Position numbers and translations under genes: made by a program
Notes under the pieces: model-generated
Told to the model about the DNA's origin: nothing
Seen by the model: only the letters and a program-made list of their open reading frames with translations
The model's database searches: none
Assembly: GCA_029961685.1 (NCBI GenBank)
Contig: JARWKL010000006.1
Coordinates: 17,361,276-17,425,275 of the forward strand
Length of the DNA: 64,000 nucleotides
Source: Aristolochia californica
Lineage: Eukaryota; Streptophyta; Magnoliopsida; Piperales; Aristolochiaceae
Direction: 5' to 3'
Shown: piece after piece, positions 26,346-39,388 of the stretch
How the letters are laid out: every line of letters begins with the position of its first letter
How positions within the stretch are numbered: position 1 is the stretch's first letter

Positions 26346-28053
26346 TTGCCCCCCTTTTTCGATGATTGGAAAACCTAATATATAAAATAACTAAAAGAGT
26401 TTACAATCTTTAAAAATCATAGATACTTTTTGGAATTATATCTCTCAGCATTTGTGCATTTCTATTTTAGATGTCAATTTTTGTTCAAATCCAAACTTTA
26501 GTTATCTCACTCCCATTTTTCTCGTAAACAAAAAGATAAGGCAAATTGATCAAAACAAAATGAAAATTTTACAGTTTATGTATGCAAAAAATTAAAAATA
26601 TAACAAATGCAAGTGAAGGAAATTATTTCACGCATTAAAAATGAACACCAAAGTTTGTTTATCCATGATTGGGAAATTCCACTAGTACAACCTCTAATAG
26701 CTTGGTGGACTTTTACATGAAAGAGATTTATAATTGATCCTAACTTGTTTTAAATGTGGATATGCATGCCTGAAACATGTTAAAGATGCAAATGACCTAA
26801 TCATCCAAAAATTTCAAGGAGTAGAATAATTGAATTCTCAAGTTAACGCGCGGTGGGATGTTTTTAAGAGCCAAACAACCAGCTTTTTGCCTATTTTAAA
26901 AAAATGGACCTGACAATAAAAGATCATCGTAAATATTTTGATCGATCAATGATGTGTAACGGCTATAATTTTTCTTAGAAATGACTTATGATTTTTGAGA
27001 CAACACAGTTAAAAATGCCTCACTCCCCCTTTTCCGATGATTGCAAAACCTATTATGTAAAAAACTAAAAGAGTTTACAATCCTTAAAAATCACAGATAC
27101 TTTTTGAAATTATCTCACTCAGCATTTGTGCATTTGAATTTTGGATGTACAATTTTTTTTCTCGCAAACAAAAAGATAAGGTAAATAGATCACAACAAAA
27201 TGAAAATTTTAGAGTTTATGTATAAAAAAAATTAAAACTATAATAAATGTAAGTGAAGAAAATTATTTCACACACAAAAAATGGACACCAAAGTTTTGTT
27301 ATCCATGTTTGGAAAATTTCACTAGTACAACCCCTAATAGCTTGGAGGAATTTTATAAGAAAGAGATTTCTAATTTATCCTATCATGTTTTAAATGTTGT
27401 GGATATGCATGCCTGAAACATGTTGAAGATGCAAATGACCTAATGATCCAAAAATTTCAAGGAGTAGAAAAAATTTAATTCTCAAGTTAATGTGCGGTTG
27501 GATATTTACTAGAGCCAAACAACCCACTTTTTGCCTATATCACAAAAAGCGGACCTAACAATCATAGGTCATGGTAAAGTTTTTGATCGATTAATGATGT
27601 GGAACGGCTATAATTTTTATTAGAAATGACTTATGGTTTCAGAGTCAACACATAGTTAAAAATGCCCCACCCCCCATTTTCTGATGATTGCAAAACCTAA
27701 TAAATAAAAAATCAAAGCATTTACAATCATTAAAAATCACATATACAGTTTGGAATTATGTCTCTTAGCAATTGCGCATTTTCATTTTGGATGTTCAATT
27801 TTTTTTCAAATCCAAACTTTTGTTTTCACACTCCATTTTTTCTCGTAAAAAAAGCAAAGGCAAAGAGATCACAAAAAAATGAAAATTTTAGAGTTTAAGT
27901 ATGAAAAAAATATAAAACTATAACAAATGTAAGTGAAATAAATTATTTAGTGCAATAAAAAAGTATCCCAAAGTTTTGTTATCAATGTTTGGGAAATTCC
28001 AATATCCTACCCCTAATAGCTTGGTGCAATTTTTTAAGAAAGAGATTTCTTCT

Positions 28054-28733
28054 TGATCCTAACATGTTTTAAATGTGGATATGTACGCCTGAAAAATGTT
28101 GAAGATGCAAATGACCTAATGATCCAAGAATTTCAAGGAGCAGAAAAAATTAAATTTTCAAGTTAACGTTCGGTGGGATATTTACCAAAGCCAAACAATC
28201 CACTTTTTGCCTTTTCTACAAAAAGTGGACCTAACAATCATAGATCATCATAAAGTTTTTGATCGATTAATGATGTGTAACTTCTATAATTTTTTTTAGA
28301 AACGACTTGTGGTTTGGGAGTCAACATAGTTAAAAATGCCTCGCCCTACTCTTTTCAAATGATTTCAAAACCTAATATATAAAAAATTAAAAGATTTTAC
28401 AATCCTTAAAAATCACAGATACATTTTGGAATTATCTCTCTTAGCAATTGTGCATTTCCATTTTGGCTGTTATATTTTTTTTAGAATCCAAACTTGAGTT
28501 TTTACTCTCCCATTTCTCTCGTAATAAAAATGATAAGGCAAATAGATCACAAAAAAATAAAAATTTTATATTTTATGTATGCAAAAAAATTAAAAACTAT
28601 AATAAATGTAAGTGGAGAAAATTATTTCACGCACTAAAAATGAACACCAAAGTTTTGTTATCCATGTTTGGGAAATTACACTAGTACAACCCCTAGTAGC
28701 TTGGTGGAATTTTATAAGAAAGAGATTTCTAAT
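28054..28733 (+). repeat. Reference monomer, short subtype (680 bp)
   Basis: A complete monomer with no large indel, useful as a coordinate standard. Approximate offsets from the anchor at base 1: inverted repeat AACATGTTT/AAACATGTT at 8-48 (one arm mutated in this copy), CGGTGGGATA at 118, GCCAAACAA at 137, GATCGATTAATGATG at 208, TTAAAAATGCC at 277, variable C tract near 288, AAAACCTAATATATAA at 315, GGAATTATCTCTC at 375, TGTGCATTTCC at 396, AATCCAAACTTGAG at 431, ATAAGGCAAATAGATCAC near 478, GTAAGTGGAGAAAATTATTT near 554, TTGTTATCCATGTTTGGG near 600 and CCCCTAATAGCTTGG-like sequence near 637. Confidence 0.92.
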
Positions 28734-30567
28734 TGATCCTAACATGTATTAAATGTGGATATGCATGCCTGAAACAAGTTGAAGATGCAAATGACCTAAT
28801 GATCCAAATATTTCAAGGAGTCGAAAAAATCAAATTCTCAAGTTAACGTGCGGAGGGATATTTACGAAAACCAAACAACCCACTTTTTGACTATTTTACA
28901 AAAAGTGGACCAAACAATCATAGATCATCATAATTTTTATAATCAATTAATGATGTGTAACGACTATAATTTTTTTTAGAAATGACTTATAGTTTGGGAG
29001 TCAACACTCAGTCAAAAAAGTCCTCGCCCCTCCTTTTCCGATGATTGAAAAACCTAATATATAAAAAACTATAAGAGTTTAAAATCCTTAAAAATAACAC
29101 ATACTTTTTGGAAATATCTCTCTCGGCATTTGCGCATTTCCAGTTTGGATGTTCAATTTTTTTTTAAATCCAAACTTGAGTTTTCACTTTCCCATTTTTC
29201 TCTTAAACAAAATGATAAGGGAAATAGATTACAACAAAATGAAAATTTTACAGTTTATGTATGCAAAAAATTGAAAACTATAATAAATGTAAGTGAGGAA
29301 AATTATTTAATGCACTAAAAATGAACACCAAAGTTTTGTTATCTATGATTTGGAAATTCCACTAATACATCCCCAAATAGCTTGGTGGAATTTTAAAAGA
29401 AAGAGATTTCTAGTTGATCCTAACATGTTTTAAATAGGGATATGTATGCTTGAAAAATGTTGAAGTTGCAAACGACCTAATGATCCGAAAATTTCAAGGA
29501 GTAGAAAAAATTAAATTCTCAAGTTAAAGTGGGGTGGGATATTTACCAAATCCAAACAACCGACTTTTTGCCTATTTTACTAAAAACGGACCTAACAATC
29601 ATAGACCAACATAAATGTTTTGATCGATTAATGATGTGTAATGGCAATAATTTTTGTTAGAAATGACTTATGGTTATGGAGTTAACACTCAGTTAAAAAT
29701 ACCTCGGCCCCCTCTTTTCGATGATTGCAAAACCTAATATATAAAAAAAAAAAAGAGTTTACAATCCTTAAAAATCACAGATACTTATTGGAATTATCTC
29801 ACTCAGCATTTGTGCATTTCCTTTTTGGATGTTAAATTTTTTTCAAATCCAAACTTGAGTTTGCACTCTCCCATTTTTCTCGTAAACAAAAAGATAAGGC
29901 AAATAGATCAAAACAAAATAAAAAATTTAGAGTTTATGTATGCAAAAAAATTGAAAAGTATAATAAATGTAAGTAAACAAAATTATATAATGCACTAAAA
30001 AAGTACACCAAAGTTTATTTTCCATGTTTGGTAAATTCCACAAGCACAACCCCAAATAGCTTGGTGGAATTTTATAAGAAAGAATTGTCGAATTGATCCT
30101 AACATGTTTCAAATGTGGATATGCATGCTTGAAACATGGTGAAGAAGAAAAAGACCTAATGATCCAAAAATTTCAAGGAGCAGAAAAAATTAAATTCTCA
30201 AGTTAACGTGCAGTGGGATACTTACCAGAGCCAAACATTCCACTATTTTTCTATTTTACAAAAATCGGACCTAACAATCATAGATCATCATAATGTTTTA
30301 ATCGATTAATGGTGTGTAACGGCTATAAATTTTTTTTTTAGAAATGACTTCTGGTTTGGGAGTCAACACAGTTAAAAATGCCTCACCCCCCTTTTCTCGA
30401 TGATTGCAAAACCTAATATATAAAAAACTAAAAGAGTTTACAATCCTTAAAAATCATAGATACTTTTTTGGAATGATCTCTCTCAGCATATGTGCATTTT
30501 CATCAATTTTTTTTCAAATCCAAACTTGAGTTTTCATTCTCCCATTTTTCTCTTAAACAAAAAGATA

Positions 30568-30574
30568 AGCCAAA
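30568..30574. other. Deletion junction (about 340 bp lost), AGCCAAA microhomology
   Basis: AAAAAGATAAGCCAAA (normally followed by TAGATCAC) is joined to GAGCCAAACAACCC of the next monomer. Seven shared bases lie at the joint. The 30094-31111 interval is 1,017 bp, two monomers less about 343 bp. Confidence 0.85.
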
Positions 30575-31120
30575 CAACCCACTTTTTGCCCATTTTACAA
30601 AAAGTAGACCTCACAATCCTAGATCATCGTAAATATTTTTATTGATTAATGATGTGTAACGACTATAAGTTTTGTTAGAAATGGCTTATGGTTTGGGAGT
30701 CAACACTCTGTTAAAAATGCCTCGCCCCACCTTTTTCGATGATTGCAAAACCTAATATATATAAAAAAAAGTGTTTAAAATCCATAAAAATCACTGATAA
30801 TTTTAGGATTTATCTCTCTCTGCATTTGAGCATTTCCATTTTTGATGTTCAATTTTTTTTTAAATCCAAACATGAGTTTTTCCTCTCCCTTTTTTTCTTG
30901 TAAACAAAAAGATAAGGCAAATAGATTACAAAAAAATGAAAATTATAGAGTTTATGTATGCAAAACATTGAAAACTATAATAAACGTAACTGAAGAAAAT
31001 TATTTCATGCACTAAAAATGAACACCAAAGTTTTGTTATCCATGTTTGGAAATTCCACTAGTAAAACCCCTAATAGCTTGGTGGAATTTTATAAGAAAGA
31101 GATTTCTAATTGATCTTAAC
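30575..31120 (+). repeat. Segmental duplication family 2, partial copy 3
   Basis: Begins right at a deletion junction (30568-30574) and matches part of the 9280-10300 segment: GACTATAAGTTTTG, the GATAATTTTAGGATTTATC region, AACGTAACTGAAG and CCACTAGTAAAACCCC are shared. The deletion therefore fused a fragment of this family to an unrelated monomer. Confidence 0.75.
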
Positions 31121-33351
31121 ATGTTTTAAATTTGGATATGCAAGCCTGAAATATGTTGAAGATGCAAATGACCTAATGATCCAAAAATTTCGAGTAGAAA
31201 AAATTAAATTCTCAAGTTAACGTGCGGTGGGATATTTACCAGAGCCAAACAACCCACTTTTTGCCTCTTTTACAAAAAGCGGACCTAACAATCATAGATC
31301 AATGTAATTTTTATGATCGATTAATGATTTGTAACAACTACAATTTTTGTTAGAAATGACTTATGGTTTAGGAGTCAACCCTTAGTTAAAAACGTCCTCG
31401 CCCCCCGTTTTTCGATGATTGGATAACTTAATATATAAAAAACTAAAAGAGTTTAAAATCCTTAAAAGCACACATACTATTTGGAATTATCTCTCTCGGC
31501 ATTTGTGCATTTCCATTTTTGATATTCAATTTTTTTCAAATCCAAACTTGAGTTTTTACTTTCCTATTTTTCTCTTAAACAAAATGATAAGGCAAATAGA
31601 TTACCAAAAATTGAAAATTTTAGACTTTATATATGCAAAAAATTGAAAACTATAATAAATGTAAGTGAAGAAAATTATTTAATGCACTCAAAATGAACAC
31701 CAAAGTTTTGTTATCCATGTTTGGGAGATTTCACTAATACAACCCCAAATAGTTTGGTGAAATTTTATAAGAAAGAGATTTCTAATTGATCCTTACATGT
31801 TTTAAATGATGATACACATGCCTAAAAAATGTTGAAGATGCAAATGACCAAACAATCTGAAAATTTCAAGGAGCAAAAAAAATTAAATTCTCTAGTTAAC
31901 CTGCGGTGGGATATCATAGATTATCGTAAATGTTTTGATCGATTAATGATGTGTAATGGCTATAATTTTTTTTAGAAATTACTTAAGGTTATGGAGTCAA
32001 CACTCAGTTAAAAATGCCTCCCCTTTTTCGATGATTGCAAAACCTAATATATAAAAAAAAATAGTTTACAATCCTTAAAAATCATAGATAGTTTTTGGAA
32101 TTATCTTACTTAGCATTTGTGCATTTCCATTTTGGATGTTCAATTTTTTTCAAATCCAAACTTGAGTTTTCACTTTCCCATTTTTCTCTTAAACAAAATG
32201 ATAAGGAAAATAGATCACACCAAATGAAAATTTTAGAGTTTATGTATGCAAAAAAATTGAAAACTATAATAAATGTAAGTGAAGAAAATTATTTAACACA
32301 CTAAAAATGAACACGAAAGTTTATTTATCCATGTTTGGTAAATTCCACAAGTACAACCCCAAATAGCTTGGTTGAATTTTATAAGAAAGAGATTTATAAT
32401 TGATCCTAACATGTTTTAAAAGTGGAAAAGCATGCCTGAAACATGTTGAAAATGCAATTGACCTAACGATCCGAAAATTTCAAGGAGCAAAAAAAATTAA
32501 ATTCTCAAGTTAACGTGCAGTGGGATATTTACTAGAGCCAAACAATCCACTTTTTGCCTATTTTACAAAAAGCGTACCTACCAATCAAAGATCATCGTAA
32601 ATGTTATGATCGATTAATGATGTGTAGCGGCTATAATTTTTGTTAGAAATGACTTATGGTTTGGGAGTCAACACTCAGTTTAAAATGTGTCGCACCCCTT
32701 TTTTGATGATTGCAAAACCTAATAAATAAAAAATGAAAAGAGTTTACAATCCTTAAAAATTATAGATACTTTTCTGAATTATCTCACAAAGCATTTGTGC
32801 ATTTCCATTTTGGTCGTTCAATTTTTTTTCATACCCAAACTGGTGTTTTGACTCTCCCATTTTTCTCGTAAACAAAAACATAAGGCAAATAGATCACAAC
32901 AAAATGAAAATTTTAGAGTTTATGTATGCAAAAAAGTGAAAACTATAATAAATGAAAGTGGAGAAAATTATTTAACGCACTAAAAATAGACATCAAAGTT
33001 TTGTTATCCATGTTTGGAAAATTTCACTAGTACAACCCCTAATAGCTTGGTGGAATTTTATAAGAAAGAGATTTCTAATTGATCCTAACATGTTTTAAAT
33101 GTTGTGGATATACATGCCTGAAAAAATGATCAATGTAGAAAATTTTCAAGGAGTAAAAAAAATTAAATTCTTAAGTTAACGTGCGATGAGATATTTACCA
33201 GAACCAAACAACCCACTTTTTACCTATTTAACAAAAAGTGACCCTAACAATCATAGAACATAGTAAATATTTTGATTGATTTATGATCTGCAACGGCTAT
33301 AATTTTTGTTAGAAATGACTTAAGGTTTCGGAGTCAACACAGTAAAAAATG

Positions 33352-33366
33352 CCCCCCCCCCCCCCC
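33352..33366. repeat. C tract, 15 bases
   Basis: Same phase, after AGTAAAAAATG. Confidence 0.95.
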
Positions 33367-35204
33367 TTTTCTGATGATTGAAAAACCAAATATATAAAAA
33401 ACAAAAAGAGTTTACAATCCTTAAAAATCACAAATACTTGTTGAAATTATCTCTCTCAGCTTTTGTGCATTTCATTTTTGTATTTTCAATTTTTTTTCAT
33501 ATCCAAACTTGAGTTTTTTCTCTCCCATTTTTCTTGTAAATGATAAATAAGGCAAATAGAACATAAAAAAATGAAAATTTAATAGTTTATGTATGCAAAA
33601 AATTCAAAACTATAACAAATGTAAGTAAAGAAAATTATTTCACGAACTAACAATGAACACCAAAGTTTTGTTATCCATGTTTGGGAAATTCCACTAGTAC
33701 AACCCCTAAAAGCTTGGTGGAATTCTATAAGAAAGAGATTTCTAATTGACCCTAACATGTTTTAAATGTAGATATGCATGCCTGAAACATGTTGAAGATG
33801 CAAATGACCTAATGATCCAAAACTTTCTAGGAGTTGAAAAAATTAAATTCATGTGGTGGGGCTATTTACCGAAGCCAAACAACCCATTTTTTGCCTATTT
33901 TACAAAAAGCAGACCTAACAATCATCTATTTACCGCCCCCCTCCTTCTTCTCTCATAACTGTGAAACCAAATATAAAAAAAAGTACAATCCGTAAAAATC
34001 ACATATACTTTTTGGAATTATCTCTCTCAGCATTTGTGCCTTTCCATTTTGGATGTTTTTTTATTTGAAATTAAAACTTGAGTTTTCACTCTCCCATTTT
34101 CTCTCGTAAACAAAAAGATAAGGCGAATAGTTCACAACAAAATGAAAATTTTAGAGTTTATGTATGCTAAAAATTCAAAACTATAATAAATGTAAGTGAA
34201 GAAAATTATTTCACGCACTAAAAAGGAACTCCAAAGTTTTGTTTTCCATGTTTGGGAAATTCCACTAGTACAACCCCTAATAGCTTGATGGAATTTTATA
34301 GGAGATTTCTAATTGATCCTAACATGTTTTAAATGTAGATATGCATGCCTGAAACATGTTGAAGATGCAAATGACCTAATGATCAAAAAATTTCGAGTAG
34401 AAAAAATTAAATTCTCAAGTTAAAGTGCGGTGGGATATTTACCAGAGCCAAACAACCCACTTTTTGCCCATTTTACAATAAACGGAACTTCCAATCATAG
34501 ATCATAATAAATGTTTTGATTGATTAATGATGTGTAACGGCTATAATGTTTTAGAAATGATTTATGATTTGTGAGTCAACACTCAGTTAAAAATGCCTCA
34601 CCCCTCCTTTTCCGAATATTGCAAAACCAAATATATAAAAAACTAAAGTAGTTTACGATCCTTACAAACACAGATACTTTTTGGAATTATCTTCTCTCAG
34701 CATTTGTGCATTTCCTTTTTGGATGTTCAATTTTTTATCAATTCCAAACTTGAGTTTCACTCTCCCGTTTTTTCTCGTATACTAAAAGATAAGGCAAATA
34801 GATCACAACAAAATTAAAATTTTAGAGTTTATGTATGCAAAAAAAATTGAAAACTATAATAAATGTAAGTTAAGAAAATTGTTTCATAGGCTAAAAATGA
34901 ACACCAAAGTTTTGCTATCCATGTTTGGGAAATTCCACTAGTACAACCCCTAAGAGCTTGGTGGAATTTTATAGGAAACAGATTTCTAATTGATCCAAAC
35001 ATGTTGTAAATGTGGATATGCATGCCTGAAGACAAGTTGACGATGCAAATGACCTAATGATCTGAAAATTTCAAGGAGTAGAAAAAATTAAATTCTCTCG
35101 TTAACCAGTGGTGGGATATTTACCAGTGCCAAACAACCCACTTTTTGCCTATTTTACAATAAACGAACCAAACAATCATAGATAATCGCAAATGTTTTGA
35201 TCGA

Positions 35205-35364
35205 AGACTTGGAATCATAGACTTGGATTTATGTGTCAAAGAAGTCAAAGCTTAACTTTGACCGAGTAATAGACTTGGTTTTATATGTGTCAAAGAAGTC
35301 AAAGCTTAACTTTGATTCTTTTTGTTTAGGTATACATACTCCCAAAAAGTTACGACCCATACCG
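35205..35364. other. Short foreign filler replacing about 62 bp of a monomer
   Basis: The satellite breaks after TTTTGATCGA and resumes at about 35365 with TCAGTTAGAAATGC. The monomer part normally between these points (ATTAATGATGTGTAAC through GTCAACAC) is absent. The filler holds a tandem duplication of about 52-bp period and ends with unrelated sequence containing CCCATACCGGTC. There are no LTRs, no terminal inverted repeats and no target duplication. It resembles filler DNA left by end joining. Its source is unknown. Confidence 0.8.
35217..35315. repeat. Two-copy tandem repeat, about 52-bp period, in the filler
   Basis: Copy 1 (35217-35261) and copy 2 (35269-35315) both begin ATAGACTTGG and share GTCAAAGAAGTCAAAGC followed by TTAACTTTGA. 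Within each, TCAAAG and CTTTGA form a 6-bp inverted repeat with a 5-nt loop. A partial third AGACTTGGAATC lies just upstream at 35205-35216. This sequence is absent from all satellite monomers in the window. Confidence 0.85.
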
Positions 35365-35381
35365 GTCAGTTAGAAATGCTT

Positions 35382-35395
35382 CCCCCCCCCCCCCC
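35382..35395. repeat. C tract, 14 bases
   Basis: Same phase, a few bases after the satellite resumes downstream of the filler. Confidence 0.95.
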
Positions 35396-38394
35396 TTTTT
35401 CGATGATTGAAAAACCTAATATATAAAAAACTAAAAGAGTTTACGATCCTTAAAAATCATAGATACTTTTCTGAATTATCTTCTCTCAGTATTTTTGCAT
35501 TTTCATGTTGGATGTTCAATTTTTTTTCAAATCCAAACTTGAGTTTTCACTCTCCCAATTTTCTCGTAAACAAAAAGATAATGCAAATAGATACAAAATG
35601 AAAATTTTAGAATTTATGTATAAAAAAATTGAAAAGTATAATAAATGTAAGTGAAGAAAATTATTTCCAGATCTAAATTTGAACACCAAAGTTTTGTTGT
35701 CCATGTTTGGGAAATTCCACTAGTACAACCAGTAATAGCTTTGCGGAATTTTATAAGAAAGAGATTTCTAATTGATCCTAAATGTGGATATGCATGCCTG
35801 GAACATGTTGAAGATGCAAATGACCTAATGATCCAAAAATTTCAAGAACTAGAAAAAATTAAATTCTGGAGTTAACATGAGGTGGGATATTTACCAGAGC
35901 CAAACAACCCACTTTTTGCTTATTTTACAATAAACGGACCTTCCAATCATAGATCATCGTAAATGTTTTGATCGATTAAGGATGTGTAACGGCTATAATG
36001 TTTGTTGGAAATGACTTATGGTTTGAGAGTCAACACTAAGTTAAAAATGTCTCGCCCCCCTTTTTCCGAATATTGGAAAACCTAATATACAAAAAACTAA
36101 TAGAGTTTACGATCCTTAAAAATCACAGATACTTTTTGGAATTATCTTTTCTCAGCATTTGTGGATTTCCATTTTGGATGTTCATTTTTTTATCAATTGC
36201 AAACTTGAGTTTCACTCTCCCATTTTTTCTCGTCAACTAAAAGATAAGTCAAATAGATCACAACAAAATTAAAATTTTAGAGTTTATGTATGCAAAAAAA
36301 TTGAAAACTATAATAAATGTAAGTTAAGAAAATTGTTTCACACGCTAAAAATGAAAACCAAAGTTTTGCTATCCATGTTTGGGAAATTCCACTAGTACAA
36401 CCCCTAAGTGCTTGGTGGAATTTTATCGGCAACAAATTTCTAATTGATCCTAACAAGTTTTAAATCTGGATATGCATGCTTGAAAACATGTTGAAGATGC
36501 AAATGACCTAATGATCAAAAAATTTCAATGAGTAGAAAAAATTAAATTCTCTCGTTAACCAGCGGTGGGATATTTACCAGAGCCAAACAATCCACTTTTT
36601 GCCTATTTTATAATAAAAGGACCTAACAATCATAGATCATCGTAAATGTTTTGATCGATTAATGATATGTAACAACTACATTTTTTGACAGAAATCACTT
36701 AAGGTTTGGGAGTCAACACTCAGTTAAAAATGCCTCTCCCCCTTTTCCGAATAATACAAAACCTAATATATAAAAAACTAAAAGAGTTTACGTTCCTTAC
36801 AAATCACATATACTTTTTTGAATTTTCTTCTCTCAGCATTTGTGCATTTCCATTTTGGACGTTCAATTTTTTTTCAAATCCAAACTTCAGTTTTTCATTC
36901 TCCCTTTTTTTTTGTAAAAAAAAGATAAGGAAAATAGATCACAACAAAATAAAAAATTTAGAGTTTATGTACGCAAAAAAATCTAAAATAATAAAAAAAG
37001 TGAAGAAAATTATTTCACGCACTATCAATGAACTCCAAAGTTTTTTTATCCATGTTTGGGAAATTCCACTACTACAACCCCTAATAGCTATGTGGAATTT
37101 TATAAGAAAGAGATTTATAATAAATTCTAACATGTTTTAAATGTGGATATGCATGCCTGAAACACGTTAAAGATGCAAATGACCTAATAATTCAAAAATT
37201 TCTAGCAGTAGAAAAAATTAAATTCTTAAGTTAACGTGCGGAGGGGATATTTACCAGCGCCAAACAACCCACTTTTTGCCTATTTTACAATAAACGAACC
37301 AAACAATCATAGATAATCATAACTGTTTTGATCGATTAATGATGTGTAATGATTACATTTTTTTATAGAAATGACTTATGGCTTGGGAGTCAACACTAAG
37401 TTAAAAATGACACGCCCCCACTTTTCCAATGATTGCAAAACCTAATATATACGAAACTAAAAGAGTTTACAATCCTTAGAAATCACAGATACTTTTTGGA
37501 ATTATCTCTCTCAGCATTTGAGCATTTCTATTTTGGATGTTAAATTTTTTTCAAATCCAAACTTTGAGTTTTTACTTTCCAATTTTTCTCGTAAACAAAA
37601 AGAAAAGGCAAATAGATCACAACAAAATGAAAATTTTAGAGTATATCTATGCAAAAAATTGAAAAGTATAATAAATGTAAGTGAAGAAAATTATTTCATG
37701 CACTAAAAATTAACACCAAAGTTTTGTTATCCATGTTTGGAAAATTCCACTAGTACTACCCCTAAAAGCTTGGTGGAATTTTATATGAAAGAGATTTCTA
37801 ATTGATCCTAACATGTTTTAAACGTGCATACGCATGCCTGAAACATGTTGAAGATGCAAATGACCTAATTTACAAGAGCCAAACAAACCACTTTTTGCCG
37901 ATTTTATCATAAACGGACCTAACAATCATAGATCATCATAAATGTTTTGTCAGATTAATGATGTGTAATGGCTATAATTTTTGTTTGAAATGACTTATGG
38001 ATTGGGAATCAACACTGACTAAATAATTCCCCCCCCACCCTTTTTCTTATGATTGCAAAACCAAATATATAAAAAATTAAAGAGTTTACAATCCTTAAAA
38101 ATCACAGATACTTTTTGAAATTGGCTCTCTCATCATTTGTGCCTTTCCATTTTGGATGTTCAATTTTTTTTCAAATCCAAACTTGAGTTTTCATTCTCCC
38201 ATTTTTCTCATAAACAAAAAGATAAGGGAAATAGATCATAGAAAATGAAAATTTTAGAGTTTATGTATGCAAAAAATTGAAAACTATAATAAATGTAAGT
38301 GAAGAAAATTATTTCACGCACAAAAAATGAACACCAAAGTTTTGTTATCTATGTTTGGGAAATTCCACTAGTACAACCCCTAATAGCTTGGTGG

Positions 38395-39357
38395 AATTTC
38401 AAAAGAAAGAGATTACTAATTGATCGTAACATATTTTAAATGTGGTGGATATGCATGCCCGAAATTTCTGAAGATGCAAATGACCTAATGATCCAAAAAA
38501 TTTAGAGTAGAAAAAAAATAAATTCTCAAGTTAACGTGCGGTGGGATATTTACGATAAGCATACAACCCACTTTTAGCCTATTTTACAAAAACTGCACCT
38601 ATCAAGAATAGATCATCATAAATATTTTGATCGATTAATGATGTGTAATGGCTATAATTAAAAATGCCTCACCTGCCCTTTTTCGATGATTGCAAAACCC
38701 AATATATAAAAAACTAAAAGAGGTTACAATCCTTAAAAATCACATATACTTTTTGAAATTATCTCACTCAACATTTTTTCATTGCCATTTTGGATGTTCA
38801 ATTTTTTTTCAAATCCCAACTTGATTTTTAACTCTCCCATTTTTCTCGTAAAGAAAAAGATAAGGCAAAAAGATCACAGCAAAATGAAAATTTTAGAGTT
38901 TATGTATGCAAAAAATTGAAAAGTAAAATAAATGTAAGTGAAGAAAATTATTTCACTCACTAAAAATGAACACCAAAGTTTTGTTGTCCATGTTTGGAAA
39001 ATTCTACTACTACAACCCGTAATAGCTTGCTGGAATTTTATAAGAAAGAGATTTCTAATTGATCCTAACTTGTTTTAAATGTGGTGGATATGCATGCCTG
39101 AAACATGTTGAAGATGCAAATGACCTAATGATCCAAAAATTTCAACGAGTAGAAAAAATTAAATTCTCAAGTTAACGTGCGGTGGGATATTTACTGGAGC
39201 CAAACAACCCACTTTTTGCCTATTTTGAAAAAAGTGGACCTAACAATCATAGATCATCGTAAATTTATTGTTCGATTAATGTGGTGTAATGGCTATAATT
39301 CTTGTTAGAAATGACTTATGGATTGGTAATCAACACTGAGTTAAAAATTCTTTGCCT

Positions 39358-39388
<31 letters not shown>

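Larger units (their letters stand above)
25690..30205 (+). repeat. Large segmental duplication family 3, copy 2
   Basis: Second copy of the 12650-17340 segment with the same private variants and monomer order. It lacks the extra block at 16213-16437. Its C tract (38 bases at 26308-26345) is longer than the corresponding one of copy 1 (20 bases at 13281-13300). Confidence 0.85.
5689..35204 (+). repeat. Satellite array, block 2 (short subtype, mosaic of duplications)
   Basis: Same satellite and orientation. Anchors start at 6088, 6755, 7435, 8076, 8750, 9424, 10104, 10794, 11476, 12161, 12984, 13697, 14374, 15056, 15662, 16354, 16553, 17232, 17625, 18302, 18984, 19965, 20641, 21305, 21985, 22675, 23318, 23993, 24690, 25359, 26018, 26735, 27375, 28054, 28734, 29415, 30094, 31111, 31787, 32401, 33080, 33747, 34314 and 34991. 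Outlying intervals mark rearranged units: 823 (12161), 199 (16354), 393 (17232), 981 (18984), 1017 (30094), 614 (31787) and 567 (33747). Most monomers read TGTGGATATGC after the anchor. Some read TGTTGTGGATATGC (14374, 17625, 23993, 27375), and 18984 carries the GTGGTGGAT form typical of the right half of the window. No gene is seen. Confidence 0.97.
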
